From DATMNI01 sp035570275 (lineage in GTDB: Bacteria; Acidobacteriota; Terriglobia; Bryobacterales; Bryobacteraceae), in contig DATMNI010000413.1 of the NCBI GenBank assembly GCA_035570275.1, forward strand, positions 1 to 62,781: DNA of 62,781 bases, in the 5' to 3' direction. The notes below the pieces were generated by a model that was not told where the DNA came from, did not search any database, and was given only the letters and a program-made list of their open reading frames with translations. This document shows positions 42,918 through 52,306 of the stretch, in pieces; positions within the stretch are counted from its first letter, which is position 1, and the number at the start of each line of letters is the position of its first letter. The position numbers and the translations under genes are program-made.

Positions 42918-43712
42918 GCGGATCTCATTTCGATGATGGAGCGTTTAGCGGCTGACCTCAGCATTTGCGAAGCTGGAGCCGCACTCGGCGGCGGCTGCCG
43001 CTGACGGACAGTCGACCGGACGGAACCAGTCCGAACATCCCGGTGGGCCGTGGCGTGACTCTGTCAGATACCGATCTATAGTCTCATCCGGTGTCCAAGA
43101 TTGACCGGAGCAGAAGCCCCCAGACAGGACTGGCATTATCAGTTTCCGGAACATTTCACTCACGGCTGTGGCACCGGAAGATGGATCGCCCGCGCGACGC
43201 GCCCCACAAGCCACACATCCAAACAAAAAAAGAACCGTGCACGCGGGTTTCCACGATAACCTCCTATTCCCATTCCATTTCCCATTCCTTGCCTGCCGGC
43301 TGAGTGGCATCCTCCTAAGCAAATGGCCGGATTCCTGGCATCAACAGAACTCTCTTCTCACCGATAAACAGAGACTCATTTGATGAGGCGTAGCGGTCGA
43401 ATCACCCGGACGGTACGGTTGATAACAGAAAGCTCGGCGGCTGCCAGCTTATTGGTAGTCTGCCGGAATGCTGACAGTATGAACCGGGCACAGATCGACG
43501 AAGAAGCGGAGAAGTGCCATTCGTTCCAAGCAGACGGACACGTGGAATTCTGGAAGTCCAAATGCCTTCCCGTCTCGCAGAGATCGCACATAGGAGTTAG
43601 GCGATGAAGGCGTGAAGACACTTGTTGGGCTCACATCGATGATGGCGGGGCTTCCGGGGTGGGTTACCGCACTCGAGCTCCAAACCGGCGCCGGGAACAA
43701 GATGAGTTCGCT
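42918..43712. other. 795-bp intergenic region
   Basis: No gene is convincing. A minus-strand frame ending at 42945 contains a hydrophobic stretch with a possible lipobox (CTVLFLFGCVACG) but no family resemblance. AGGAGG motifs near 43265 and 43315 precede only very short frames on the minus strand. The region probably holds the promoter of the radical SAM gene. Confidence 0.35.
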
Positions 43713-44786
43713 ATGACGCGCTCGGATATCCTGCCTGCCTGGGGACGAGTTCTTCGCGGCAGCAGACCCCTCTTATCGATCGAGATTACAAAGGAATGCC
43801 CGCTTCGGTGTCCTGGCTGTTATGCATATGAGTCAGATCACGTGTCCCGCGGTATCGGCTTGCGGCAACTGGGGGATTATCGTGGACAAGAGTTGGTGGA
43901 CCGCGTCCTCAAACTGGTCAAGCGATACCAGCCTCTGCATCTCTCCATCGTGGGTGGCGAGCCTCTGGTGCGATGTCGGGAGCTTGACGACTTGCTTCCG
44001 GCACTCGACGCAATGGGAATTGAAGTCCAGTTGGTCACCAGTGCCGTCAGGGATATTCCCAGTCGCTGGCGCAAGTTGGCCGGGCTGCATATCGTAGTTT
44101 CAATCGACGGCCTTCAGCCCGATCATGACCGCAGGCGGTCTCCTGCCACATACGCTCGGATTTTGGAAAACATTTCCGGTCACGAGATCGTTACCCACTG
44201 CACAATTACTCGCCAGCTTCTTGCACGGCCCGGTTATCTGAGCGAGTTTTGTGAGTTCTGGTCGGCGCGGTCTGAGGCACGAAAGATCTGGTTCAGCCTA
44301 TTCACGCCCCAGGAAAATCAATCGTGCCCGGAGCGGCTTACAGCCGAGGGTCGCGTCAGGGCCGTTTCGGAAATCGCACAACTTCGGACCCGATATGCCA
44401 AGGTCGATATGCCCCGGGCGGTCCTCGATGGATTCTTGCGCCCTCCCGCGTCGCCTCGGGAGTGCATCTTTGCGCAGGTGACCGCTTGTATCTCAGCCGA
44501 TCTGGCCACCACGATCTCGCCCTGTCAGTTCGGCGGGCGTCCCGTCTGCTCAGAATGCGGGTGCATCGCTTCTGCCGGGCTGGCCGCGATCGGAAGACAC
44601 AAGCTTGTCGGAATCGTCCCGGTATCGACTATCTTCGCTCTCTCAAGAAACATTGGGAGCTGTGTCGGTGCGAGAACGCTAATGAAGGTCGAACGCAATG
44701 CGAGTAGTGCCGGCATCTCTCGCCCAGAGCGCTCCGGTCTGACGGCGGTGTGGCCCAGAGCGTCATCGATTTTGAAGAGGGATTAA
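43713..44786 (+). CDS. radical SAM protein with Cys-rich C-terminus
   Basis: About 357 residues from ATG 43713. The [4Fe-4S]-SAM motif is Cys29-x3-Cys33-x2-Cys36 (ECPLRCPGCYAYE), followed by the SAM-binding GGEPL (SIVGGEPLVR). The C-terminal third holds further cysteines (RECIFAQVTACISA, SPCQFGGRPVCSECGCIASA), suggesting auxiliary clusters as in SPASM-like enzymes. The substrate is unknown; the AYES/Gly-rich layout is like acidobacterial radical SAM proteins of undefined role. The last about 40 residues are less conserved. It is followed 38 nt later by an ECF sigma factor and then a DAC-domain protein, which may form a functional unit. Confidence 0.85.
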   Translation: MTRSDILPAWGRVLRGSRPLLSIEITKECPLRCPGCYAYESDHVSRGIGLRQLGDYRGQELVDRVLKLVKRYQPLHLSIVGGEPLVRCRELDDLLPALDAMGIEVQLVTSAVRDIPSRWRKLAGLHIVVSIDGLQPDHDRRRSPATYARILENISGHEIVTHCTITRQLLARPGYLSEFCEFWSARSEARKIWFSLFTPQENQSCPERLTAEGRVRAVSEIAQLRTRYAKVDMPRAVLDGFLRPPASPRECIFAQVTACISADLATTISPCQFGGRPVCSECGCIASAGLAAIGRHKLVGIVPVSTIFALSRNIGSCVGARTLMKVERNASSAGISRPERSGLTAVWPRASSILKRD

Positions 44787-44824
44787 ATCAATTGCAGTCG
44801 ACACTCTCAGTAAAGGAAACAACA

Positions 44825-45460
44825 ATGTCGGGGGAGACTTTCATGGGATTGCTGGCGCCGAATCTTCGAGCACTGCGAAGGCTCTTGGAAGGACATCTCA
44901 GGATTCCTGGCCAGGCAGATGACGTCCTTCAGGAGGCCCTCCTCCATGCGTTCGCCCGTCGGCACCAGTTGCGTCTTCGCTCTAAGTTCAAAAGCTGGCT
45001 CTGGACCATCGCCCTGAACGAAATGCGGATGTTCTTTCGGGTTGAGCGACCGGCGATCTCGCTCGAAGAGCTTCCGGGAATCGATCCCAGCGATCGAGCG
45101 CCTTCACCTCTGGCAAGATTTGAGCGACTCGAGAAGCTGGAATGGCTGCACGCTGGCCTGTCGAAACTCTCCGAGCGGGATCGCACAGCGATTCGATTGC
45201 GCGACCTGGATGGTCTCAGCATAGCCGAAACAGCCGACGCTCTCGCGATGTCGAAGGCGGCTGTAAAGTCAACCCATTATCGGGCGCGGAAGCGCCTGGC
45301 ATACGCGCTCCAGGGTGTGCCGGCAGACCAGTTGTCGTCGAAGGGTGTCGAGCGCCGGACAGGAGCGGCAAACATAGCGTCAGAAATACGACAGCGGCGA
45401 CGAGCCTCTGTGTACCTCACAGTACGGGGAAGTCGACAAATAGCTGGCGATGACCGATGA
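44825..45460 (+). CDS. ECF-type RNA polymerase sigma factor
   Basis: A 211-residue sigma-70 family factor (ATG 44825; GTG 44750 is possible but would overlap the radical SAM gene). Region 2 reads GQADDVLQEALLHAFARRHQ and SWLWTIALNEMR; region 4 reads LSERDRTAIRLRDLDGLSIA and MSKAAVKSTHYRARKRL. It directs polymerase to a small regulon. No anti-sigma factor with a zinc or transmembrane signature follows. Instead the stop overlaps the start of the DAC-domain gene by 11 nt, so the latter is the best candidate for a regulator or effector. Confidence 0.88.
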   Translation: MSGETFMGLLAPNLRALRRLLEGHLRIPGQADDVLQEALLHAFARRHQLRLRSKFKSWLWTIALNEMRMFFRVERPAISLEELPGIDPSDRAPSPLARFERLEKLEWLHAGLSKLSERDRTAIRLRDLDGLSIAETADALAMSKAAVKSTHYRARKRLAYALQGVPADQLSSKGVERRTGAANIASEIRQRRRASVYLTVRGSRQIAGDDR

Positions 45461-46913
45461 CAGTGTGATTCAGCCCAGTGCCAGTGAGGCGCCGAAGATC
45501 GCCTTCGCGGTCCTGCTCATTTTCCGGGGACCTGTCGGCTTCTCACAACATCTAAAATGTATGATCCAATCAGTGTCCACGGAAAGTGGCAGTCCGGTTC
45601 TCGACGGGCTTTACCAGCAGCTCCTGAGACGAGGCATTAAATATTTCCTGCCTTCCAGCCAACTCGAGATGCTCGGACGCGTTCGGGAATCGACGCCGGA
45701 AATCGTTCTTCACGCGGCCTCTGAGCCCGGCCTGAGTTTTCACTGGCAGGGCAGCAGGTATTCGCTCACCAACCACAGAGAGTTCACCGATCACGAACAA
45801 CGGATGGTTCGAAGCATCGGCAGGTTTCTTTCTACGCGATACCGGCTTCTGTTCGACAGCGAGACGATTGCGGGAAATATGCCGATCTTCGGCGGCCTGA
45901 CCGAGGATCGCTATGTCTCCACATTTCTCGATGGAAGGGTCTTCGGTGATGCCAGGAACGCGACCAGGTTTCCTGATCGCGTTTCCGAGGCGATCGAGGT
46001 CCTTCGAATCAGTGCGCTCAGTTCGTACGAAGACAAACGAATATCGACCGGCGCCTTGCTATTTGGAAATCTGCCGGATGCCTGTCACAAGCTCCCGTCG
46101 ACGCCCCCTGACGCACTCCCGTATTCAAGCGAACTGACCTCAATTCGCAGCTTTCACCGCATCTGCGACGGATTGCATACTCTCGCACTGGTGGACGGGA
46201 GGGGCGCTATGGTTGAGTTGGTCGATGTGCACGAATGGGGGCGGCCTTTCAGCGAGATGGACCTTCCGGTGCCCACCGCGCGGCGATACCGGACTCACAG
46301 TCAGGCCACTCTCTGCGGCGGACACATATGCCTGGTGCTGACGCCGAATGGCGAGATCAAGATTTTTGGCGAGGGTGTTCAGTTATTTAGTTTTTTTGAT
46401 GGGCGTTGGCATCTTACCGACGCGGCTTCGAAGTATCAAGCGTGGGAAGCGGCGATCGGCGACAGAGACCTGGCTGCGCGACTGTTCTCTGCCGGGCTCA
46501 ACCTTGCTGAACATCGGCGTGGGGGTATGTTTGTAGTGCTCGAAGACCCGCGGCGCGCCCTTCAGGTTGTGAGCGGGGCCGATCTGCTGGATACCAACCG
46601 GCGGGAGAGGGCGGGTGCCAAGAACCAGCTCCATTATCTGTTGCGAAACACAAGTGCTATCGAGCTTTCGACGGCTGTGCTGGAAAGCATAGCGCAGATC
46701 GATGGTAGCGTGGTGCTCGATCGGGATTCGAGGTTGCTCGCATTCGGAGCGATTCTCCGGCACAGCCCGCCGCTGGATGAAAATGAAGAGATCGGCGAAG
46801 GGGGGCGTACGGCAGCGGCGATTGGCGCATCACAATTTGGCGATGTGCTGATGGTGAGCGAGGGCGGGCAGCTCTCGTTCTATCAGAAGGGTCATTGCAT
46901 CTGGACGCTGTGA
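45450..46913 (+). CDS. DACNV-type sensor protein with C-terminal DAC-like domain
   Basis: A 487-residue soluble protein. The C-terminal part (about 335-485) can be aligned by eye with the DisA/CdaA diadenylate cyclase fold: a first strand (GGMFVVLEDPRRALQ), then IDGSVVLDRDSRLLAFGAIL, where DGS at 418-420 stands for the catalytic DGA, then GGRTAAAIGASQF, where GGRTA at 451-455 stands for the G-T-R-H-R-T/A motif, then VSEGGQLSFY for VSEExG. The aspartate and one arginine are kept; RHR is reduced to GGR. Residues about 20-330 match the large sensor region found with such divergent DAC domains (DACNV class). No membrane segment is visible. It may make or bind a cyclic dinucleotide. It is translationally coupled to the sigma factor. 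Confidence 0.68.
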   Translation: MTDDSVIQPSASEAPKIAFAVLLIFRGPVGFSQHLKCMIQSVSTESGSPVLDGLYQQLLRRGIKYFLPSSQLEMLGRVRESTPEIVLHAASEPGLSFHWQGSRYSLTNHREFTDHEQRMVRSIGRFLSTRYRLLFDSETIAGNMPIFGGLTEDRYVSTFLDGRVFGDARNATRFPDRVSEAIEVLRISALSSYEDKRISTGALLFGNLPDACHKLPSTPPDALPYSSELTSIRSFHRICDGLHTLALVDGRGAMVELVDVHEWGRPFSEMDLPVPTARRYRTHSQATLCGGHICLVLTPNGEIKIFGEGVQLFSFFDGRWHLTDAASKYQAWEAAIGDRDLAARLFSAGLNLAEHRRGGMFVVLEDPRRALQVVSGADLLDTNRRERAGAKNQLHYLLRNTSAIELSTAVLESIAQIDGSVVLDRDSRLLAFGAILRHSPPLDENEEIGEGGRTAAAIGASQFGDVLMVSEGGQLSFYQKGHCIWTL

Positions 46914-47407
46914 GTAGTAGGCCATCCGGAAGGTGACCCGAAACGACCGTCGAGGAGATCACTTTTCCGACGACACCGCAGGGTTGCATGCTTCCCCCGA
47001 CGCGACTATTGCGCATGCCGCGCGCCAGGCGGGAATCATCGATGCCACCAGAGCGCCCACGCCAGGCAACAACGTGGCGATCATCAGCATGACGGGATCC
47101 CACGGCTGCACGCCGAAAAGCTGAACGGTCATCAGTTCCGGCCCAATGCCCGAGTAGCCTGATCCAGGCCCCATCCGCTTTCCCGATCGAACCATGTGCC
47201 ACGTTGAATTGACGGGACCGCTGGTGCAGCGGAGGATGCCCCGCTTCAGGAAGAGGTCCCAGCAGCCATTCGGCTTGTTGCCCCTCGCGCAGCGGCAAAA
47301 CCTCTAGCGGCTAGACCTGTAGCGGCCAGACCGTTCATTCTCTTTTTCCGTGTGATAGAGTGCGTGGACAGGCCGGGTCTCGACATCACGGCAAAGGGGT
47401 ACTGGAA
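46914..47407. other. 494-bp gap containing an ADOP permease relic
   Basis: Apart from the relic listed at 46959-47195, this stretch between the DAC-domain gene and the receptor gene shows no gene. The promoter of the receptor should lie in its last 150 bp, but I cannot place it. Confidence 0.4.
46959..47195 (-). pseudogene. C-terminal relic of a MacB/ADOP permease
   Basis: A 78-codon minus-strand frame encodes LMTVQLFGVQPWDPVMLMIA followed by ALVASMIPAWRAA, the last extracytoplasmic loop and final helix of MacB/ADOP permeases (compare IPARRAA in the two intact copies). The rest of the gene is gone. Confidence 0.6.
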
Positions 47408-50400
47408 ATGAAAATTCATGTATTGGCTGCGAGCGCCTTGCTGGCATTGACAGCTTCATTCGCACAAGAGTTTCGCGGTACTTTTAGCGGTCTGGTGACG
47501 GATGCGCAGGGAACCGCCGTCGCCAGGGCCAAGATCGTCGCCATTGAAAAAGCGACGGGCAGCAAATCGGAGACATTGTCTTCGGCAACGGGAGAGTATA
47601 CCATCCCGTTCCTGGCTCCCGGCGAATACGCGATCAGCGCGGAGATGCCCGGGTTCAAGACTTACAAGCGCGAAGGACTGACGCTCAGCATCGGCGAACA
47701 TCCGGTGGTGGATATCCAGCTCGAAGTGGGAGCTTCGAGCCAGAGCGTCACGGTGACGGGCGAGGTTCCGATGATCGAATCCGCCAACGCCAGCGTCGGA
47801 CAGGTCATTTCCTCCGAAGAAGTAGAAGATGTGCCGATGAACGGCCGGACGCCGCTGATGCTATCGCGGATTTCCATGGGAGTGACCGGCACCAATGAGC
47901 CCGGCCAGGTGCGGCCGTTCGACAACGCCGGAGGCGCGTCATTCAGCGTTGCCGGGGCGCCGACGCAAACTAACGAAGTGTTGATCAACGGCGTTCCGGA
48001 CACCACCTGGGACAAGCGGCTCGCCTACAGTCCGCCGCAGGACGCGGTACTGGAAGTGAGCGTGCACGCGTTCGAGTCGGACGCGGCTTACGGACACACG
48101 GGCGGAGGCGTAGTCAATCAGATCACCAAGGGCGGCACCAATGGCTTCCACGGATCGATCTATGAGTTCAACCAGGTTTCCAAGCTGTACGCGAACTACT
48201 TCTTCAATAACGCCACCGGAACTCCCCGGACCAACGCCAACTTTAACCAGTACGGGTTAAGCTCCGGCGGTCCGGTTATTATCCCGAAAGTCTATAATGG
48301 AAAGAATAAGGTCTTCTGGTTTTTCGCGCTTGAGAAACTAAAAGATTCCGACCCCACAAATGCCACAGTGGAAGGCGGCTCGGCTTTTACCACGGTCCCT
48401 ACCGCGGCGGAGCGGACCGGCAATTTCTCGGCTCTGCTGGGCACCGCGGGAACCGGCGCTTCTTATCAGCTCTACGATCCGGCTTCCGGCACGCTTAACG
48501 GCACAACCATTACCCGCACGCCTCTTGTGAATAACACGATTCCCACCAGCCGCCTGAATCCGATCGCGCTGAACTATCTGAAGCTGTATCCCATGCCGAA
48601 CATAGCGGGCCAGGCAAATGGCGAGAACAACTATGGCATCGCGGTCGCCGATTTCGACGGATACGACAACGAACTGGGCCGCCTGGATTTCAATATCAGC
48701 GATAAGAACAGGCTGTCTTACGATTTCCGGCATAACTATCGCCTGCAGCATAAGAATCTGTATTTCAGCGATCCTGCGTTTGGCACTTTGCTCACCCGGA
48801 AGAATTGGGGGACGTCGCTGGACGATATCTACACCATCACGCCGACGCTGGTTCTGGACATGCGAGCAAGCTGGACCCGGTTCCACGAAATCAGCGGATC
48901 CCCGGGCGATGGCGTCGACCCCACGACCTACGGATTCCCATCCTATCTGGCGGCGGGTTCACAGTTCGTCGGACTGCCGTACATGCAGTTTGCCAGCGGC
49001 TGCGGAGCCAATGCTGTGGCATTTCAGTGTGTCGGAATGACGGGCGACGCCGATACGCCATACGACATTTTCCAGGTCTTTACGTCCATTGTGAAGATCG
49101 TCGGGAACCACACTATAAAAGCCGGCGTTGACCTCCGCGACTACCGCGAGAGCACTTACCCGCATGGCAATTCGGACGGCACTTTTTCGTTCAATTCCAA
49201 CTGGGTTACGGGCCCGACCAGCACCGCCGCCGCGCAGCCATTCGGCGGAGACATGGCGGCATTCCTCCTGGGACTTCCGAGTAGCGGCAGTTATGACCTG
49301 AATACACACAGCTCGTCGAAATCCGACTACTACTCGGTCTACGCGCAGGACGACTGGCGCTTCAGGAGTAATCTGACACTCAACCTGGGGCTGCGCTGGG
49401 AATATGAATCTCCCACGGTCGAGAGGTATAACCGGGTGGTCGACGGCTTCAACGCCACCGCCGTGAATCCAATATCGGCAGCGGCGGCCGCGGCCTACGC
49501 CCAGAGCCCGGCCGCGCTGTTGCCCGTCAATCAGTTTTCGGCCTTGGGCGGGCTAACGTATGCGGGCGCCGGCAATCGGAACGTTTACGACACAAAGTCC
49601 GGTATTTTTAGCCCTCGGGTGGGCGCCGCATGGACACCGTCCTGGCTGCACCAGACCGTGTTGCGCGGCGGGTTCGGACTCTTCGTCGCGCCTAATGGAA
49701 TCAATGGAGCGCAGACCCTCAATCAGGAGGGATTCAGCCAGACGACCCAATTTGTCGCCACCAGCAACAACTATCTGAGCCCTGCCACAACGCTCTCCAA
49801 TCCATTTCCGAGCGGGTTCTTGCAGCCTTCCAGCAACAACGGGCCGGGCACAGCCCAGGGGACGGGAGTCACCTTCTTTAATCCGCATGTCCTGAACGCG
49901 TATTCGGTTCGATGGAACGCCGGGATACAGCGGCAGATACCGGGAGGAATGGTGTTGGAAGTGGCTTACATCGGTAACCATGCCGTACACCTGCCGATCA
50001 CCACGCAACTGGATTACATCCCGCGCCGATACCTGAGCACGTCTCCTTACCGGGACGCGGCGGAGAACGCCACCGTCAGCCTGTTGGGAAGTTCGGCAAA
50101 GGGCGCCAACGGTGCCGCGATCGTCAATCCATTTCAAGGATTGCTGCCGAATTCCAGTTACAACGGCGCCACGGTCAATTTGCAACAGTTACTGATTCCG
50201 TATCCCCAATATCCGGTGCCATCCGCCCCACAGAGCACCAGCAACGGGGTGGTCGAGCAATACACCAATGCGGGCGAGTCGTATTACAACAGCCTCAATG
50301 TCCGCCTGCAGAAGCGTTGGACGAATGGATTGCTGCTGATAGAAAACTTTGCCTACAGCGCTCTGGTCGAGAGAGTGAGTTATTTGAACGACGGCGACCC

Positions 50401-50965
50401 GGCGCCGGAAAAACGGGCGGGCGGGGATTCACGGCCGCTGCGCGAGACGCTGGCGGTAAGCTGGGAGCTGCCCTTCGGTCGCGGAAAACACTTTGACATC
50501 CCCAACAAGGTTCTAAACGCGATCGCGGGAGGTTGGGCGATGAACGGGGCCCTCATTTTCCAGTCCGGTCCGCCGCTGAATTGGGGAAATGTGGTCTATC
50601 TGGGAGGCCCCCTGGATTGGAATGCGCACCCTCAAAATCCCCTGACGCCGGGGGCGACGCTGAATACCGCGCAGTTCTTCACGGCAGCGAGTTTGCAGCC
50701 ATCCGACGGCATCCGTACGTTTGACACCTATTTCAATAATCTTCGCCGCGACGCCACTAAGAATGCCGATCTCTCGCTGTTGAAGAAGCTCCATCTGCGG
50801 GAAAAAATGTATTTGCAACTTCGCTTCGAAAGCTTCAATATCACCAACCGCGTAGGTTTCGGCGCGCCTGTCTCTTTGAACCCAACCAGCGCCAGCTTCG
50901 GCGAGATCACCACCCAGGCGAGCACTCCGCGGCGCGTTCAGATCGGCCTGCGCCTGGTGTGGTGA
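47408..50965 (+). CDS. Oar-like TonB-dependent outer-membrane receptor
   Basis: About 1185 residues from ATG 47408 (signal MKIHVLAASALLALTASFAQ, then cleavage before EFRGTFSG). The N-terminal carboxypeptidase-regulatory-like domain (about 22-105: GTFSGLVTDAQGTAVARAKI and SATGEYTIPFLAPGEYAISA) is followed by a plug with SVTVTGEVPMIES and NEVLINGVPDTTW, and a long beta-barrel. The C-terminus ends with an aromatic strand (RRVQIGLRLVW). Architecture and length match the many Oar-like receptors of Acidobacteria, thought to import large polymers or siderophores with TonB-ExbBD. No partner genes adjoin except the GH3 relic downstream. Confidence 0.92.
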   Translation: MKIHVLAASALLALTASFAQEFRGTFSGLVTDAQGTAVARAKIVAIEKATGSKSETLSSATGEYTIPFLAPGEYAISAEMPGFKTYKREGLTLSIGEHPVVDIQLEVGASSQSVTVTGEVPMIESANASVGQVISSEEVEDVPMNGRTPLMLSRISMGVTGTNEPGQVRPFDNAGGASFSVAGAPTQTNEVLINGVPDTTWDKRLAYSPPQDAVLEVSVHAFESDAAYGHTGGGVVNQITKGGTNGFHGSIYEFNQVSKLYANYFFNNATGTPRTNANFNQYGLSSGGPVIIPKVYNGKNKVFWFFALEKLKDSDPTNATVEGGSAFTTVPTAAERTGNFSALLGTAGTGASYQLYDPASGTLNGTTITRTPLVNNTIPTSRLNPIALNYLKLYPMPNIAGQANGENNYGIAVADFDGYDNELGRLDFNISDKNRLSYDFRHNYRLQHKNLYFSDPAFGTLLTRKNWGTSLDDIYTITPTLVLDMRASWTRFHEISGSPGDGVDPTTYGFPSYLAAGSQFVGLPYMQFASGCGANAVAFQCVGMTGDADTPYDIFQVFTSIVKIVGNHTIKAGVDLRDYRESTYPHGNSDGTFSFNSNWVTGPTSTAAAQPFGGDMAAFLLGLPSSGSYDLNTHSSSKSDYYSVYAQDDWRFRSNLTLNLGLRWEYESPTVERYNRVVDGFNATAVNPISAAAAAAYAQSPAALLPVNQFSALGGLTYAGAGNRNVYDTKSGIFSPRVGAAWTPSWLHQTVLRGGFGLFVAPNGINGAQTLNQEGFSQTTQFVATSNNYLSPATTLSNPFPSGFLQPSSNNGPGTAQGTGVTFFNPHVLNAYSVRWNAGIQRQIPGGMVLEVAYIGNHAVHLPITTQLDYIPRRYLSTSPYRDAAENATVSLLGSSAKGANGAAIVNPFQGLLPNSSYNGATVNLQQLLIPYPQYPVPSAPQSTSNGVVEQYTNAGESYYNSLNVRLQKRWTNGLLLIENFAYSALVERVSYLNDGDPAPEKRAGGDSRPLRETLAVSWELPFGRGKHFDIPNKVLNAIAGGWAMNGALIFQSGPPLNWGNVVYLGGPLDWNAHPQNPLTPGATLNTAQFFTAASLQPSDGIRTFDTYFNNLRRDATKNADLSLLKKLHLREKMYLQLRFESFNITNRVGFGAPVSLNPTSASFGEITTQASTPRRVQIGLRLVW

Positions 50966-51077
50966 TATCCCGGTGATCAACGCGGCAGAGAATCCAGAGA
51001 CGCTGGTGCAGCGGATGATCAGCGGAGGAAACATGAAATGAGTCGTAAACCGATAGACCGTCGTCGTCGCCGGGATC

Positions 51078-51381
51078 ATGGGTGCCATCTGCTTTGATCC
51101 GCGGACGGGGGTCGCTGTCGAAGTGGAAAACACCGGCTCCAGATCGGGTGAGGAGGTGGTGCAGCTCTACATGGAGGCGGTGCAGCTCTACATGAGGGCC
51201 GCCCGCGCTGCCGGACCGCGCCCAGGCACTGGCTGGCCGGATTTGAGCGCGTGGCGCCGCGGGCCGGAGAGAAGAAGGCGGTCCACCTGGCGTTGTCCCC
51301 TCGCCAGTTTTCGGCCACGCGGGCCGATGGCCGCCGCGTGGTGGAGCCTGGCACATTCGAAGTGTCGCTCGGCGGCGGTCA
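51078..51381 (+). pseudogene. relic of a GH3 beta-glucosidase C-terminal domain
   Basis: Two frames together give the fibronectin-III-like tail of family 3 glycoside hydrolases: VEVENTGSRSGEEVVQLYM (frame from about 51117) and, after a break, GEKKAVHLALSPRQFSATRA and RRVVEPGTFEVSLGGG. The catalytic domains are absent. Part of the first frame is duplicated (VQLYMEAVQLYM). Confidence 0.72.
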
Positions 51382-51590
51382 ATTCGCTCACCAAACTCGT
51401 CACAATTGGTGGCGAACTTCAGGTAGTTTTCTCGTCGCGAACCTTGCGAAGGCACTCGGCCTGCGCCGCGCTTGCAGCGGCCTGCAACCAGCCCAAACGC
51501 GCGGCGTTGTCCGAGCATGACGCCGAGTTCCAGGACCTGCTGGTTGTCCGACATCTCATCGTTGATTCCTTCCATTTCGTTTCCTTCCAT
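51382..51590 (-). pseudogene. frameshifted small acidobacterial protein
   Basis: Reading across frames gives MEGINDEMSDNQQVLELGVM, QRRAFGLVAGRC, then SAAQAECLRKVRDEK and YLKFATNCDEFGER. The parts join smoothly only if two small indels near 51475 and 51430 are undone. The predicted product resembles a small family of unknown function. It abuts the GH3 relic on the other strand. Confidence 0.5.
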
Positions 51591-51597
51591 GACCGCG

Positions 51598-51617
51598 GTT
51601 GGGACAGGCGTCCCAAC
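51598..51617. repeat. hairpin repeat GTTGGGAC-N4-GTCCCAAC
   Basis: A perfect 8-bp-arm inverted repeat. A related one with TGGGACA/TGTCCCA arms lies at 51673-51694, and the core GGGACA is shared with the ends of the MITE-like element. The flanking region holds no gene. Confidence 0.6.
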
Positions 51618-52033
51618 GGACTCCAAAGCGCTCACTGCAAACAAAGAGGATTGCTGGCGCGGTGGTGTGAGAGGCTGGGACAACTGTCCCAACCGCTGCT
51701 TTCACCATCGCACACGCCCCTCGTGAAACCGGCTGGAAGAACATCTAAGCCGATGCGTAAATGCCCGCCACACTGCCGGATGGGTCGGATCAAAAAAAGA
51801 AAACTGTTGCTGTCACCGCCAGAGGCGGGAGATCGCAACTTCGGACGGCTCGCGGGAATTGATGCGTTTTCAGGCGAATCTGGAGACCGATTGGTGGCTT
51901 GGATTGCTTGAGTCATGGGCGAAGAAACGCTCGGAACCGCGGCAGCGCCACCTCCGCGGATAGGGCGTTTTCGTTAACTTGACGCCGAACAAAAGAATCG
52001 CAAGGATGCGCGATAATTTAAGGGAGGTTCCCC
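51618..52033. other. 416-bp stretch without a gene
   Basis: Between decayed genes. It contains the hairpin at 51673-51694 and ends with an AGGGAGG ribosome binding site at about 52020 that belonged to the antitoxin relic at 52034. Confidence 0.4.
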
Positions 52034-52306
52034 GTGATTCATCAGGCAAGAGACCTGTCCCCGGCGCAGCGAGCCGCCGCCGAACTGCTGCTCGGCCGCC
52101 CGCTTGACGACATGTAGTCGATCAGCGTGCAAGTGTTCGAGCCCGCCCCTGTTTCCGACCAACGGCGGCGCGAAGTATCGGCGGAACTCCGAAGGTTGTT
52201 CACTGAGGTGGACTTGAACCTGCGGCCTGCCACGAGTGACGAATCTGAGGAAATCTTCACGGAGGCCATGCGGAGCAGCCGGCCCGCGTATCGCACTCAT
52301 CGGTGA
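52034..52306 (+). pseudogene. antitoxin relic with in-frame stop (VapB-like locus)
   Basis: Starts at GTG 52034 with AGGGAGG upstream. It reads IHQARDLSPAQRAAAELLLG, then an in-frame TAG at about 52118, then SISVQVFEPAPVSDQRRREV to the stop at 52304-52306, which overlaps the toxin start. The two halves are in one frame, so only a nonsense change separates them. Confidence 0.65.

Noticed and set aside
42945..43322. possible small lipoprotein gene on the minus strand
   Set aside because: A hydrophobic stretch with a Cys exists, but there is no usable start with a spaced ribosome binding site in that frame and no family resemblance downstream.
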